Positions 24,001 through 35,185 of a stretch of DNA of 64,000 bases are shown here, one piece after another (position 1 is the first letter of the stretch; each line of letters opens with the position of its first letter). The translations under genes and the position numbers were made by a program. Source of the DNA: Anthopleura xanthogrammica (Eukaryota > Cnidaria > Anthozoa > Actiniaria > Actiniidae); assembly GCA_964019055.1 (NCBI GenBank), contig OZ025206.1, positions 9,898,486-9,962,485 on the forward strand, given 5' to 3'. Below the pieces are notes generated by a model that was given only the letters and a program-made list of their open reading frames with translations, was not told the DNA's origin and did no database searches.

Positions 24001-26773
24001 CTAATGCCTTCATTCCACTTTACGAATGCCTTATTCTGCGCACATTTGGTATCCTTGGTAACTGAAAATTCCATTAACTAAAAAGAGCAAAACATTAAGT
24101 TGAAACATTTATCATCTAAATATAGCATAATATTGTCTAATGTGCCACGGGGTACATTATTTAAAATGCATCATTTCTAATGGCATCTGTCAGTAAATAA
24201 TTTATTCATGATTATAGTATGATAATATAATGTGCAAGATCAGCACCCCACATCTCATATCGACTGATGAACGGCGGTTAATAGAATGAAGAACACATTT
24301 TGAGAAATATTATGGAAATGTAATAAAGAAATGATAATTATTCGTTTGTCTCACAATATTTATTGAGTGTCATTGGTAGATTTCTTTATGAATATTAACA
24401 TGTTTTTCGTATACATGAATTGTTTTTTGTTAATCAAAATGTTCATAGTGTTACACAGCCATTCCTCAACCATTAGATGGCCGATAAACAGATCCCCTGT
24501 CAGCCAATTCATTTAACAGCCATTTCTCATTCGGCTGTCGACCGACTGTCAGGTGTTAGGAAGTATCTGTCAGCTGTGCAACGGCAAGGTGAAGGTGGTG
24601 TAATGGTGGGGTGTCAACCGACACGGACATCAAACGGTTGTTAATCGACTGACCACATAGCCATCAAACAGTTGTTAATCAGCAGACAGGTTATCTGGGG
24701 TGTTAATCTTGCATATTACCGATTTAAGTACTGTAATGGTTTATGAATATTAATCTATCACCTGGTGATAACATTTTCTAAGAATTAAGAATTACGAATT
24801 GCCTATTAGAGAAAAATATTGCCTCAGGACCCCCACAGTTGCCCTATATTTCATTGTCCAGCTGCGTATCCACCATGGCTAGCCCTTTTTAGTGTAGTGG
24901 TTAAAACACATCAAACTCAGAATACCAAAGACCTGGGTTAAAGTCCCGCCAAGATCGTATGCTATTTTTCTCTTAGTGTTTATTTCATTCATCATACCGA
25001 ACGCAGCCCAGTTCTATAAACCTACGATAGCCTTGGTGAAAAGTTATTTTTGATTGACAGCTAAGACAAAAACTGAGACGCTGGAAGTTATGAAAATCAT
25101 ATACAGAAACATATAATAATGTGTAAAGTCCATGCAACCTTGTAACAATTAATTCTCATCATAATTTGCATGCATCCCATTGCAGGCCAAACCTGTAACA
25201 AATTGCATCCTAGATTATGAAGGATACATCATCCCATTATGCTACTCACCCTTGCTGTCCCACTAACAGCAATAATCTTAAAAGGCTTATTGGCATTTCC
25301 ACGTTCTTGTACAAAACAAAGAGGGATGAAGCCATCTACAGCCAATTTCCACTCCTTCGTCTCATCGTCACAAGCATAAAACATGCCATAGAATGTTTCC
25401 AAGATTGTTTCGCCTGCACGAGCAAGTGAAACTTTTTCTTCATCGTAACTTTTAACAGGTACATTTACCAACCCCTTTTCAGGAACAACTCGTTCTTCAA
25501 GATGACGAAGAACTAATGCTTGAGGCTCACTGGACTCTCTTGATTTCTTTGCAAGAGCTTTTCTGTGATTATCAACAAAGCTCCCAGGAGCTTCGTCACC
25601 TTGGATCTCCATATCAATTGGATCATACTTTAAAACTTTAGGGGGAGGTTTTGGGGCAGCAGTTCGATGAGGGTGCCTGAAACAAACGGTTCTCTTAAAT
25701 AAGTAAACATTTTTGACAGTCAATCAATAATAATAAGATTAATTATAAATTTTAAGCAAACATCAAAATGGTTTCAATCTTGAATAAACACCGAGATGAT
25801 TTTAGAAGCTGAATGTATTCAAATTAAAAATCTGGTAAATTAAAACAAAGCATGCAAACTGAAACAGCACTACAATCATACCGTCTAGTAAGCTTTCAAC
25901 CACAGAAAAAGCAGTTATTCACTTTTAAGTTATATTCTACCGTAATTTATAGGTTATATTTTCATTGAATAATTTTACAAGACTTAAAATAAAGGAATGT
26001 TATCGCTAAGCAAACAAAATGGCACATAAAATAATATTTGAATAAGATGCTAGAATATTCATATGTTTCTAAAACCATCCAAGAATGGTTGAATGAAGTC
26101 TGGTCTTGACAATAAATACGAATGGAATATCGATCTGAATAGTTGGATTACGAACAAAGAGTTAAACTCCCATAAGTATAATAATAATTCTCAAAAATAA
26201 CACTTGCTGAAAAAAGAGTTCCGAACACATTCAGATAGTAAACTTTTCAAGCTTTTTAACCCAAGTTGGCAAAGCTATAAAAAATTGTAGGTATTTTTAG
26301 TGCCAAATTAAAAATATTAGCGTTATGGAGACTGCATCAAAACAATATAAGCTTACTTTGAAATATTTTATCGCATAATAATCGTATAGTTCACACTATG
26401 TACGAAAGCATATAAGACTACATTCTTTTGTTATTAGTAGGCTGAGCAAAAAGCTTAATTTTTCCCCGAGTAAAAATATTTTAACTGAGTTTGGTATGAG
26501 TTTTAAAATAATATCGTGAGTTAAAGTCAACATACTTTCGTCCAATACAAATTATCATAATATTGAAATTTGAGTCAAAACCAGTTACAGTCGACTCGAA
26601 TTATCTTTTCTTACTACAACTTACTAATACAGTTCCCGCGTATAGGAAATACCTTGGTAATTGTACTCTTTGAGCAGTTTATAAGAAGAATAAAACGGAA
26701 TATTTCAACAGCAAGAATAAATGAATAAGGAGCTCAACATTTACCTTCCATCTGATTCTTGGCGTTCGCTCAT
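12042..26773 (-). CDS. COBL: EVH1 plus tandem Cordon-bleu ubiquitin-like domain protein, ~1812 aa
   Basis: Exons in transcript order: 26745-26773, 25250-25676, 23955-24077, 23315-23389, 22386-22498, 21479-21725, 20713-20935, 19408-19515, 19037-19128, 17697-18041, 16875-17097, 12892-16226, 12042-12140. They sum to 5439 nt with matching phases. Residues ~96-215 form an EVH1/WH1 domain: FYACDD, KEW and FVKW supply the Tyr/Trp/Phe set that binds proline-rich ligands. Residues ~237-310 (LIVKLPNKET, ICKKESLNPQEH, LGSLQIREV) and ~340-410 (LDITLPNGQQ, ICKKENLNPRHH, SELRLLDKRG) are two Cobl-type ubiquitin-like domains. KPKRKAPRPP (~531-540) is a KRAP-like proline-rich motif. Residues 669-1780 are disordered, Ser/Pro/Lys-rich and come from one 3.3-kb exon. 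The tail is basic (AAMKAAWKKEGK). No WH2 was found. An actin-regulatory role is inferred from the family. It could instead be two genes split near exon 5. Confidence 0.8.
12400..12588. mobile_element. MITE, ACTGCGATTCTCAATATTCT family, copy 1
   Basis: The left end ACTGCGATTCTCAATATTCT is mirrored by AGAATATTGAGAATCGCAGT at the right, with TA at both edges. The interior has the inner inverted pair TTTTTCACTG / CAGTGAAAAA. It lies in the last intron of the EVH1-Cobl gene. Confidence 0.85.
13715..14035 (-). repeat. coding minisatellite, 22-residue (66-bp) repeats
   Basis: Inside the large exon of the EVH1-Cobl gene five 22-residue units follow one another. They alternate between a KPVNIIP...SAS-TK-V-PAKQ form and an RQINIIPMSS-TDTK form, giving a 132-bp dimer. 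Both the reading frame and the IIP core are kept. Confidence 0.9.
16322..16638. mobile_element. MITE with GTCTGGGTTTTTGGC ends
   Basis: The left arm (16322-16385: GTCTGGGTTTTTGGCTGCCG, then AGGGACCTTAAGCAACTCGA) is inverted in the right arm (16555-16638: TCGAGCTGCTTAAGGTCCCT, then GCCAAAAACCCAGACG). It lies in an intron of the EVH1-Cobl gene. Confidence 0.75.
18794..18926. mobile_element. MITE with CAGGAGCGTAGCCAGG ends
   Basis: The left end CAGGAGCGTAGCCAGG is mirrored by CCTGGCTACGCCCCTGG. It sits in an intron just downstream of the 19037-19128 exon in transcript order. Confidence 0.65.
19652..19863. mobile_element. MITE, CCTTCACAGTTCCCTG family, copy 2
   Basis: The ends AATAGTCTCCTTCACAGTTC and GAACTGTGAAGGAGATTATT are inverted. 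It matches the element at 7390-7593 over its termini and over the GGTAGCCGGGCCTTTGCAT block. Confidence 0.8.
21003..21264. mobile_element. MITE related to the 5638-5906 element
   Basis: The ends TTTTAAAAGTTGCTGTAAT and CATTACCGCACCTTTAAAA are inverted. The interior shares GCAACTTG/TTGCAAGTTGCAGAG blocks with the copy at 5638. It lies between the exons for the two ubiquitin-like domains. Confidence 0.65.
21815..22255. repeat. ATTC/AATC microsatellite
   Basis: This is an imperfect CATTCATTCATT then AATCAATCAATCAGTCAGTC tract in an intron. Long plus-strand frames across it are repeat artefacts. Confidence 0.85.
22884..23022. repeat. 47-bp tandem triplication
   Basis: Three near-identical units start at 22884, 22931 and 22978, each with AACCATTGGTTACAGAA and AATAAACACTGTGTGCATTC. 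The AACCATTGGTT core is itself palindromic. Confidence 0.9.
23408..23585. repeat. CATCAA/CATCAC trinucleotide-type microsatellite
   Basis: Pure CATCAA hexamers give way to mixed CATCAC and ATC repeats, inside an intron of the EVH1-Cobl gene. Confidence 0.9.
24885..24960 (+). mobile_element. tRNA-derived SINE head
   Basis: An A-box-like TAGTGTAGTGGTTAAAA (24890) and a B-box-like GGGTTAAAGTCCCGCC (24944) are spaced as in tRNA-derived SINEs. No clover-leaf closing stem was found, so it is not called a tRNA gene. Confidence 0.5.
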
Positions 26774-28502
26774 CTCGTCGTACAGTACCTTCGAATTTAA
26801 GCCTCAAAGAATTTCATATTTCCTGAATTTGATCCTTCGTATTAATTTTCTCGCATAGACTAGGAAGGAATTTCCTTAGAGGAAAGTCTTCTTAACAAAT
26901 AAAATTCTGAATAGTCCAGTTCATATATCAACAAGTTAAAGATGTGGTTTGTAGTCGAGTTATTTTCAATGAGTAGCGCTGGTTTAATACTTTACTAGAT
27001 TCTCCAGTAGACTGCTACGTCCAAAGATGCTCACAGAAATAATCTCCAACAAACGCAAATATTTACCAGCAAACGTTCACGTTTTAATCGTTATCAACAA
27101 GTCCGAATGACAACAACGGTAATATTGTCGATGCTCGCGAAATTTCGATGGAATTTTGAACTCTAAAGTCGAACTTGATACCCAATCAGCCATGAAGAAG
27201 TTCGCACGGTTCCAGAACGAGCCATCGGCTGGAAATATCAGCCCCGTAGGTCAAACTGAGAGCGGTCGTAGATTATTCGCCTAGATACACGCGAGATGAA
27301 GGCGATTGAATATTAAGCAATAAAATGTAAGCTTTTCCGTATCCAGTAGTCACACAGATTTGAGATCCATGCAGAACTGTGTTTATTTTACTGATGACCG
27401 ATGTGGAGTCGTACTGGGAACTAGTGGATCCAATCAATGAACCAGCAAGTGTGACGTCATATTGCACGTAGCTATGTCAGTGATATTGAACATATTTGTG
27501 AATCATCAGATAACAGCAGATAAGCCCATTCATGAAAAAATATTTAAGAAATTGAGGATAATGTAGCAATTTTGATAGATACGATAAGTGCAGCAGCATA
27601 AATTCCACGACCATCCATGCATGACATAACATGTAAATATATATGTACAATTATAAAAAAATGTTTACAATATTTAATTCATATCTATAATTTATTCTAG
27701 TGATTTTTAGGAATAGAATGATTCTCATTTATCATAATTTGAAGAAATTTTTTATCTTTTAATCTCAATAGTTTTTTTTTTAGATTTTATTTTCTAAAAT
27801 TACAATTAGTAAATCAATACTCTAGTAAATTAATCATTCAAGATGTCTTCGTTCATAAATTGAAAGCAATTCAAAATGATAAAAAATCCTAATTACCAAT
27901 TAATCATGTCTTCTGAATTTTTGTCAATTTTATTTTAGGAAAATATACCAGTACATTCCATTTAACCATTTATTTAAAGCTCCTAGGTAATAGGAGTATA
28001 AAATGATGACTTCATATTTTAGAAATCAATTTACAATATCAAAACTATGGATTCCATTTATTTGATTCATGGTAAAAAAGCACAATTTTTTTGAGAATTT
28101 ATTTATGCATAATTTTTTTTGAGAATTTATTTATAAATATTTAAGGAGAAAATGTCAGCTTTTGTGCAAGCATTCTGAAAGTTGGAAACAAATTTAATTC
28201 TCCTAAACACAAGATATTAGAGGAATAATATTTAGTGTTGTAGGAAATATATCCAACTTAAGTCAAACATCATTAATGTAACTTGAACCCCACACAGAGA
28301 AAAGATAAATACACTAGAGGATTTTGTTAGAAACAATTTTAATTACTTCCAGGATACTAAACCTTAAGCTAACATAAACTTACCTTACCAGTGAAAACAA
28401 ATGATATTGTTATAATAATATAGGCATAGTGAGAGGTGAGCTGTTATGGTTTAGCATGCTGACAACGGAATCAAAAATATAACACATGTATACATACTCT
28501 TT

Positions 28503-28670
28503 TAACTGCCATTCTCAATATTCTGCGAACTCGGTAGTTTCCGGTTGGAATTTGTTTTTCACTGCCACCAATCAAAAATATAAAAGGTACTGACTGATTA
28601 GTTGATTGATAGCAGTGAAAAACCAATTTCACAACAAGCCATTGAGTTCGCAGAATATTGAGAATCATAA
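28503..28670. mobile_element. MITE, ACTGCGATTCTCAATATTCT family, copy 2
   Basis: The left end ACTGCCATTCTCAATATTCT is inverted in GAATATTGAGAATCATAA. Inner marks TATAAAAGGTACTGACTGAT and GCAGTGAAAAACCAATTTCA match the other copies. Confidence 0.85.
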
Positions 28671-28914
28671 ATATAATGGAGCCAACAACTAGAAGAAAAG
28701 TTTTTATCATTGCCAATCAAAAGTAAAGCCAAATAATGAACACCACATCTGGTTTCATGAAACATTTCAAAAATCTCACACAACATGAACACTATCTTGT
28801 AATACTTTCCTATAAATAGTGCATTTATTTTTAGATAGGCCAAAAACTCTGAGAAAAACCTTCAAATCACAGGCTGCAGAAAACTAAAAAGCTCTGCTCA
28901 CATATGATTTATGC

Positions 28915-28985
28915 TAAATACTGGAATCGAACATGAAACCACAGGGGTAAGGGTAATATCAGGGCTCTAACCATTGAGAGAGCCC
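28915..28985 (-). mobile_element. tRNA-derived SINE fragment
   Basis: On the minus strand, TGGTTAGAGCCCTG (A-box like) is followed by GTTCGATTCC (B-box like) about 30 nt later. The intervening sequence does not fold as a normal tRNA. Confidence 0.45.
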
Positions 28986-29841
28986 AGAGGGCCTGGCCCT
29001 CTTCAGCAGTTATTTTGGTTGGCTACTTTTGAAAACAGGTTTTGGTCCCCAAAGCAAAATCCTCCATGGCTACACCACTGAATATACTATTACCACACTG
29101 GCTTCAGTAAGAAAGTAATGGGGCTTGTACAAAATACGCTTAAAACATAATTCAGCTGAAATTTTCCTGGAATGATCTTTAAGGGTCTAATAATCACTGG
29201 TTAAATTTTTTTCTTGATATTCCAATGGGAAGTATTATATTTTTGTGAATCTTTTAAGTAGTTTGGGACGTCATTTACTCAACATCAAACATCGCTCCAT
29301 ACGTTTCTCTGTATTTTGTGATCAAAATATATGCTAGTCTTATCCTCAGTATTGAAGAAAAGAGACGAAAAAATCAATTCTAATCACGATTGCTGTAAGT
29401 TAAATCCGTCAGCCGACCTCTGGACTTCATAGAAATAAAATAAATCAAGAAGTTTTTTACAAAGAAATGTATGGAGTGATGCTTAGTGTATGCTGTCACA
29501 TTTTGAATAATTGTTATACCAAAACTTTCCTTCACATTAAGGAAATATTTTGCTGCTTGAAGTTGAACTGATACTTATTTATGAAGCAAACAATTATGTA
29601 AACAACAACAACATCAGATTGACCTACAGGAGGGTAAGCTCCCAGTTGAAAAATATGACGACCTATAGCTAGCGCAGTATTAATTGAGTGGCATCAATCA
29701 AATGTGCATAGTTGTTATATTTTGCTGCCCTAGTTTTGAGAAACTGGTGAGTAATTAGGCAATTATGTACATATGTAAGCTGTTTAACGGTTGGTTTTGC
29801 TATCTAATTATAACTTTTTCTTAATACACTTTAGTGATGCT

Positions 29842-31520
29842 TTACTTCTTTGATTTTCCTGTAGACTTGTGTTTTTTCGTTGCTTTTGGCTTACAATACT
29901 TGGCTTCAAGTCCTGCTAGCATATCATCCATAGTACTGGCTCGATCACCTTGCCTTTTTAATATCAGCTGATGCAATCCATTCTCTGATTTATCATGTAA
30001 TCCAAGTTCAGCTGCCATGTCTTCTGCTTCAGCAGCTTCTTGTTCAGCCTATTTTTGATAGCAAAAAAAGATTGGACAAAGATTCAACAATTGTAAATCA
30101 ATGTCTGACTTTAAAATGGTATGACATATGGCGCTGTCATGGTACAGGAACAGCACACCATTACAGCAATGGCAGTGTAATTTTCACAGTTATTTGAAAT
30201 CTGCTACGTTAATTGGCATACAGGGCTTGACTATCAAAAGACAATTGTATTGAAGCTAGATTAGGATCTCTAAAAGATCTAAAATGAGGGTCCTGAAGTG
30301 GGGTCCTAACCCCATTTCCCAGCTCAAAATTTTGCAAAATCCCAGTCCCAGTTATGTAAAATCTCAGTCCAAGTTATAGAGTTAGAGATTTTGCAAGATC
30401 TCAATCTCAGTAATGGCTAAATCCCAGTCCTAGTGCATGAAATCCCATTTTTCCAGCCCATAAAAAGACGAACTGAATCCCAGCTCCCATTTTACACCTT
30501 TAAGATGACCCTCTAAAATGGTTATCAAAATTTAAGGAGCTGCATCCCAAATACTTCTCTTCCCTGCAACACTAAATTCCTTGTTGATTATTGACATACA
30601 TACATGAGCACAATGTTGCTTGATCATCATTGTGAACATAACAGACTTTCCATGTTAAGGTCATAGAACAATGATGAGGTCTATATTCCCAAAAAAAGGA
30701 AGAGGACTAAGCAATGAAAGGGACACTGCCCACAAACTTCACCAACTCATCCTTTCTGCCCCTCCCCTTCCCCCAAATACAAACACTTAAATATTACAAA
30801 AGCTCCAATGGGAAGGAGTGGGGGGGGGGGGGGGGGGGTCCTACCTTGGCACCCATGACTATGCACCTTACAGATTATTTCATATTTTAACCTAAGTCAT
30901 TCAATCAAAACCACACGCCTCCATGGTAATAAAAACCCATGAATCTTTACCTTCTTCTTTCTTGCCCTTTTCTTCGCTTTGGGTTCCTTGGCGAAATTCT
31001 TGTACTTCGGCAACTCCTTTTTCTTAATCAAATCTTCTAAAATGTCTTTGAACCTATCCTCGTCTTCATGGGAAGAACAAAGAACATTCTCCATAATCTG
31101 TTCCATATCACCCTCATAATCCATGTAGGCAGATTTCAAATCATTTACTTCCTCATCAGATCCCTTATATTTTTCTTCAAACTCTTTAATATCTTCTAAA
31201 GTAATTTTTTTGAACAAAAGTCTCCAGTATGCATCCCAATCTCTTTCTTGTTGTACAAGTTCATCATCAATCTCTCCACTCTCATCATACAAGGCTCGCT
31301 TCTCTTTATCAGACAGGACTGTGTAAATTTTACTGAGGCATTGAAACTTTTTAGTTGCTGTTGCTCTTTCCTTCTCCTCAGCTCGATCAGGATGAACTTT
31401 CAACGAAAGCTTACGATAAGCTCGCTTGATTTCGGATTCAGACGCAGATTTCTCAAGACATAGAACTTCATAAAGACTTTCAGTGCCAAACAGTTCTTTT
31501 AGATTTTCTAGGAACGACAT
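29842..31520 (-). CDS. DNAJC9: DnaJ homolog subfamily C member 9
   Basis: Two exons (31520 to 30951 and 30048 to 29842) encode about 258 residues. DNAJC9 is a J-domain co-chaperone of Hsp70 that also chaperones histones H3-H4. The J domain covers residues ~15-80, with HPD at 43-45. The middle holds RDWDAYWRLLFKKITLEDI, as in the vertebrate protein. The C-terminus has DMLAGLEAKYCKP and a lysine-rich end. The ATG at 31520 (MSFLENLKELFG) was chosen over one three codons upstream because family members begin at that point. Length is close to the ~260 residues of the human protein. Confidence 0.95.
30820..30838. repeat. 19-base poly-G run
   Basis: An uninterrupted G tract lies in the DNAJC9 intron. 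Its length is likely uncertain in the assembly. Confidence 0.9.
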
Positions 31521-31757
31521 TTTCGGCAAAAAATCCTTTACTTCTCTTCTGGATATTCTTCAAAATGGCGACTTGAATTTGTTTTTTCCCGCGTAACTCG
31601 CGCCAAAAAAATCACGTGTTAGGTCTTAGAGCCGCGCCTCTTAGTCCTTCCACAGGAAGCCCAACATCCGGTATTTCGTCGGTATTTCACTCTTCCTTCC
31701 CATCATGCACTGCGCGTTGAATCTACCCATTTGTATTTTCTATGGTGTGGGATAAAA

Positions 31758-32090
31758 TAGTTATACAATAGTTTCTCGTGGCATACCATGGATATCCCAC
31801 TCGTCACTTGTATTTTCTTTGTATACAAACTCGCCTAAAGGCTCGTGTGTATACTAGAAACTACAAGCGACTCGTGTGATATTCCACGGTATGCCACTCG
31901 AAACCATTGTATAACTAGTATTTATATTTTCTATGGTGTTGGAAGGGTGTGGGATAAAATGGTTATACAATGGTTTCTCGTGGCATACCGTGGATATCCC
32001 ACTCGTCGCTTGTATTTTATTTGTATACACACTCGCCTAAAGGCTCGTGTGTATACTAGAAACTACAAGTGACTCGTGGGGTATTCCACG
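31758..32090. mobile_element. MITE, GTTATACAATGGTTTC family, two tandem copies
   Basis: The first copy (31758-31912) runs from AGTTATACAATAGTTTCTCG to GAAACCATTGTATAACTAG as an inverted repeat with inner GGCATACCATGG / CCACGGTATGCC. A second copy starts at about 31957 and is cut after the inner GGTATTCCACG. A third, interrupted copy is at 58105-58565. Confidence 0.8.
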
Positions 32091-32284
32091 ATGATGTCCT
32101 TGGGAGAACTAAACAGTACAGACAGCGATAGAGATATTAAAAAGATGCATGATTAAATTTATAGTAAACAAGCTAGGGCTCCCCGTTATCCATAAAGGAA
32201 TGACCAATTCAGCGCCTCGTTATCCATCCGGTCAGCCTACCAAACGTATGGTTCCTTCTTTCCTTCCCTTCTCTCTTTTTCTCT

Positions 32285-32493
32285 CTACATTAACCCTTAA
32301 AAACGGAGTTGGAATCGGAGTCGGAAGCGCGTCAGAAGCGGAATCGGAAGGAAAGAAAGGTTTCCCTTTGCTTGGCTTGTGCTTACGCTCATAACGAGCG
32401 GTTTAGTCACTTGCAATTCCCCGCATGAGCAGTGCTTCTGACTTTTACTCCGACTCAGTATACGATTTTGTAGCAAGTGAAAACCAGGCTTTA
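32285..32493. mobile_element. probable MITE with CGGAGTCGGAAG arms
   Basis: The left arm GGAGTTGGAATCGGAGTCGG is roughly inverted in TTACTCCGACTCAG. The right side ends with GTGAAAACCAGGCTTTAG. The borders are uncertain. Confidence 0.4.
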
Positions 32494-32654
32494 GAGTGCA
32501 CGCTTCTAGCATGCACAGAAAAAACAATATTAATTGAATGCTTGCATGTTCCTAACTTTGAAAGATCTTATCAAACAATAACAAACAGATGGTATCAATG
32601 AGCTAAAGTCATGTTTGTCCAGTATATTGAAGGGCGCGCCTGTCAGACATTTCA

Positions 32655-32808
32655 ACGGCTTGTTGTTAAATTTGTTTTTCACTGCCGTCAATCAAAACTA
32701 ATAAGTCGGTACCTTTGAAAGTTTTGACTGGCGGCAGTGAAAAACAAAATTCCAACGGGCAACTCGCAAAGTTCTACAGAGTTCGCAGAATATTGAGAAT
32801 CGCAGTAA
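32655..32808. mobile_element. MITE, ACTGCGATTCTCAATATTCT family, copy 3 (left end lost)
   Basis: The inner blocks TTGTTTTTCACTGCCGTCAA and GGCGGCAGTGAAAAACAAAA, and the right end AGAATATTGAGAATCGCAGT, match the family. The left terminus is missing. Confidence 0.75.
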
Positions 32809-34555
32809 TAGATATGTTTTGATCCGTACTTTCAAATTGAAAACAAAAGCAGCATTAGGAAGGCGGTGTTTTTATTAATTGTAGAAAAACAATTTGAACT
32901 CAAATATTGGTTGGTGATTATAATTCTATGAACGAAATCTATTCGAGAAGCTTCAAGACCTTCAATTAGTAAAAAGGTTAATAAGAATTGAAATGGTTGA
33001 ATAGTTTGGTCACGTCTCAGTTTCCTAGTAAAAAAAAACAATCCATTAAAAACCAGAAACGTTTTACTTAGTAAAGGTTGAGTGGAGAGCATTAGTGTAA
33101 GAGTAATCAGTATTTTTGCAGACCTTTTCTCCTCCGCCAAAATCACAGGTATCCCAAGCTGGGTTTCTGTGGTATCCTATCGAACTTATAAGGCAATGTA
33201 TGGCGATTTTTAGAAAAAATTAAAAATCAGTAAATCATACAAATAAATGTTCCTACTTGTGTTTCGTGTTTTCCTTTGAGTCTGTGAAGTTTCAGGTCAT
33301 TTGCAGCAATTTTGAGCGAGTATCGTGGTGGAGTATCCCTCGTACTTAAAAATTAATTTTTTCTAAAAATCGGGTCGATTATATATTATTATATATCGCG
33401 AGATTTTATTGGACAGTTTGCCGTGAAGTGATATTGTATCACTTCACTGATATGGTTGTTATTCACGGCTTTATTTCACGGATATCGATCCTAAATGTGT
33501 AATAAATATATATTATAAATGATACGAGGTTAATGAATAAAAGGGCTTCCAGAGGACCCTCAATTTTGGAACAGGCTTTACTATTTATTTATTAACGATG
33601 TGTTGTGAGCCTGTCGCTACTCCCTGCTCTTCTGTCGTTATGTTGTGGTTGGGGTGGTGTCAGGCTCTCAACCAGTCACATATATTCCATTACGGTATTA
33701 TTTATTATTTTATTATTTAGCTAGCTTATTGACTATTCATATTATACATTATCAACATACATATATATATATTTTTTTCTTTTTTACTATTATTATTTTT
33801 TGTATATATTGTGAGAGCATTGAGATTTTGTGTAATGCGCTTAAGAATAAAATTATTATTATTATTATATTAAACATCGATACATGATCATGATCTAATT
33901 TTGGCCTAATGCATCAAATTTTATTTTTCCAAGGAAAATTTTACAATAACCCCGCCCCATAATTGCCATAATCGCCAGCTCTATCCACCTATACATGCGA
34001 ACTTGTTACGGTGACAGCATTTTTATGTTCACAGTCATTTTGTATCCTACTGACGTGAATCCAAAGACCCACACCGCAGAATGCAGCGAAATAGCAAAAT
34101 TATTTCCAACATAGAAAACATTGTCGAGTTATGTGTAGTATTCGATAGATGTTCATACTATAAACATTGATATATTATCATGATGGGGGTCATATAGGGA
34201 TATATAGTGTTTGAAGAGTAGAGAAGTAGACAAACCTGACTTCAGTGAATGTGATTGACCAAATATTGATGGGAGGAATAATGCGAAAGTAAAATAAGTC
34301 ATAAGGTTAAGGTAGCTCGGTGGGGTTTTCTTGGCGCGATACCTTTCAAAGAATTAAGCCTTTCGGCTGAGGTTTTAAGGGAAAGACGAAATTTTGAAAA
34401 GATTACAAAGAAATGGCAGCCATGTTTGTGGTAGAGGTTAATGAGAACTCTTTTGTTAAATACCGCCAACATGAGCCAACAAAGAATCAATTGAACTACA
34501 ACCATTTTTGAATTCGATTTTTATTAGTGAAGTCTGCCGATATTTCGACAAAGGT

Positions 34556-35185
34556 TTAACGTGAGTGATAGACTGTTTTTCACAATTAAATAACATAGGC
34601 AGTGCATAATCTCCGGTATAGCAGTTATACCTGTTCCAAGGGTAAAGGGTTCGCCCCTCTGCCCACGTACTACAATAATCAATGCGTTTACCCTAGCAGG
34701 CTTGTATGACACCGCTCAACTTTAACACGGCCCTGCATTTATGTATAAAACTCAAGACCACCTTAAATCAATGACCTATAATATCTTCACGCATAAACTT
34801 TTAAAAATCAACGTTCAATAAACGTGGTATTCATTGACAGTACTTTGTACTCTGGACACTCCTTCGCACTTCACTGTGGTGTTCCTGGACATTATATCAA
34901 ACTCCAGGAAGACTGGCTTTCCAATGCATACGAAAGATATCTGGACATTTCATTAAAGTACAAGTTACAAGCAGTCCACATGATGAGCGAAGCTATCACT
35001 CACTAACCCTCACTTCCTCATTGAGGGGGTTTGGGGGATTATTCGCTTCGGTCACGTAATAAAGACCCATTTGCTCCCCAATGTGTTGTTGTGCATTTAG
35101 TGAGTGACAGACTTGTTTATCACAATTAAATACCATCGGCGGTGCATAATTTCCGGAGTCCTGGCCCCATAGCAGTTACAAGCAA
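34556..35185. repeat. diverged direct repeat pair
   Basis: A block near 34565-34640 (AGACTG then TTTCACAATTAAATAACAT, then GGCAGTGCATAATCTCCGG) recurs near 35105-35185 (ACAATTAAATACCATCGGCG, then GTGCATAATTTCCGGAGTCC). The flanking GGTCAC--AATAAAGACCCA block occurs near 35049 and 35278. Confidence 0.6.
34824..35006 (+). pseudogene. tyrosine-recombinase (Crypton/DIRS-type) C-terminal fragment
   Basis: The 60-residue frame contains YSGHSF, CGVPGHYIKLQEDW and NAYERYL, the order seen at the end of eukaryotic tyrosine recombinases from Crypton/DIRS-like transposons. Between GHSF and ALHCGVP about six or seven residues normally present are missing, including the arginine after the His-Ser-Phe of the catalytic HxxR box. 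The tyrosine in the AYERYL segment remains. No upstream catalytic domain was found, so it is a dead fragment. Confidence 0.6.

Larger units (their letters stand above)
26774..29841. other. intergenic region between the EVH1-Cobl gene promoter and DNAJC9
   Basis: About 3 kb, AT-rich. It includes the presumed promoter and 5' UTR of the EVH1-Cobl gene (26774 to about 27200), a TGACGTCA at about 27452, a MITE (28503-28670) and a tRNA-like SINE fragment (about 28915-28985). No gene was recognised. Confidence 0.6.

Noticed and set aside
24885..24960. Functional tRNA gene
   Set aside because: A-box and B-box spacing is tRNA-like, but acceptor and anticodon stems do not pair; it is kept as a SINE.
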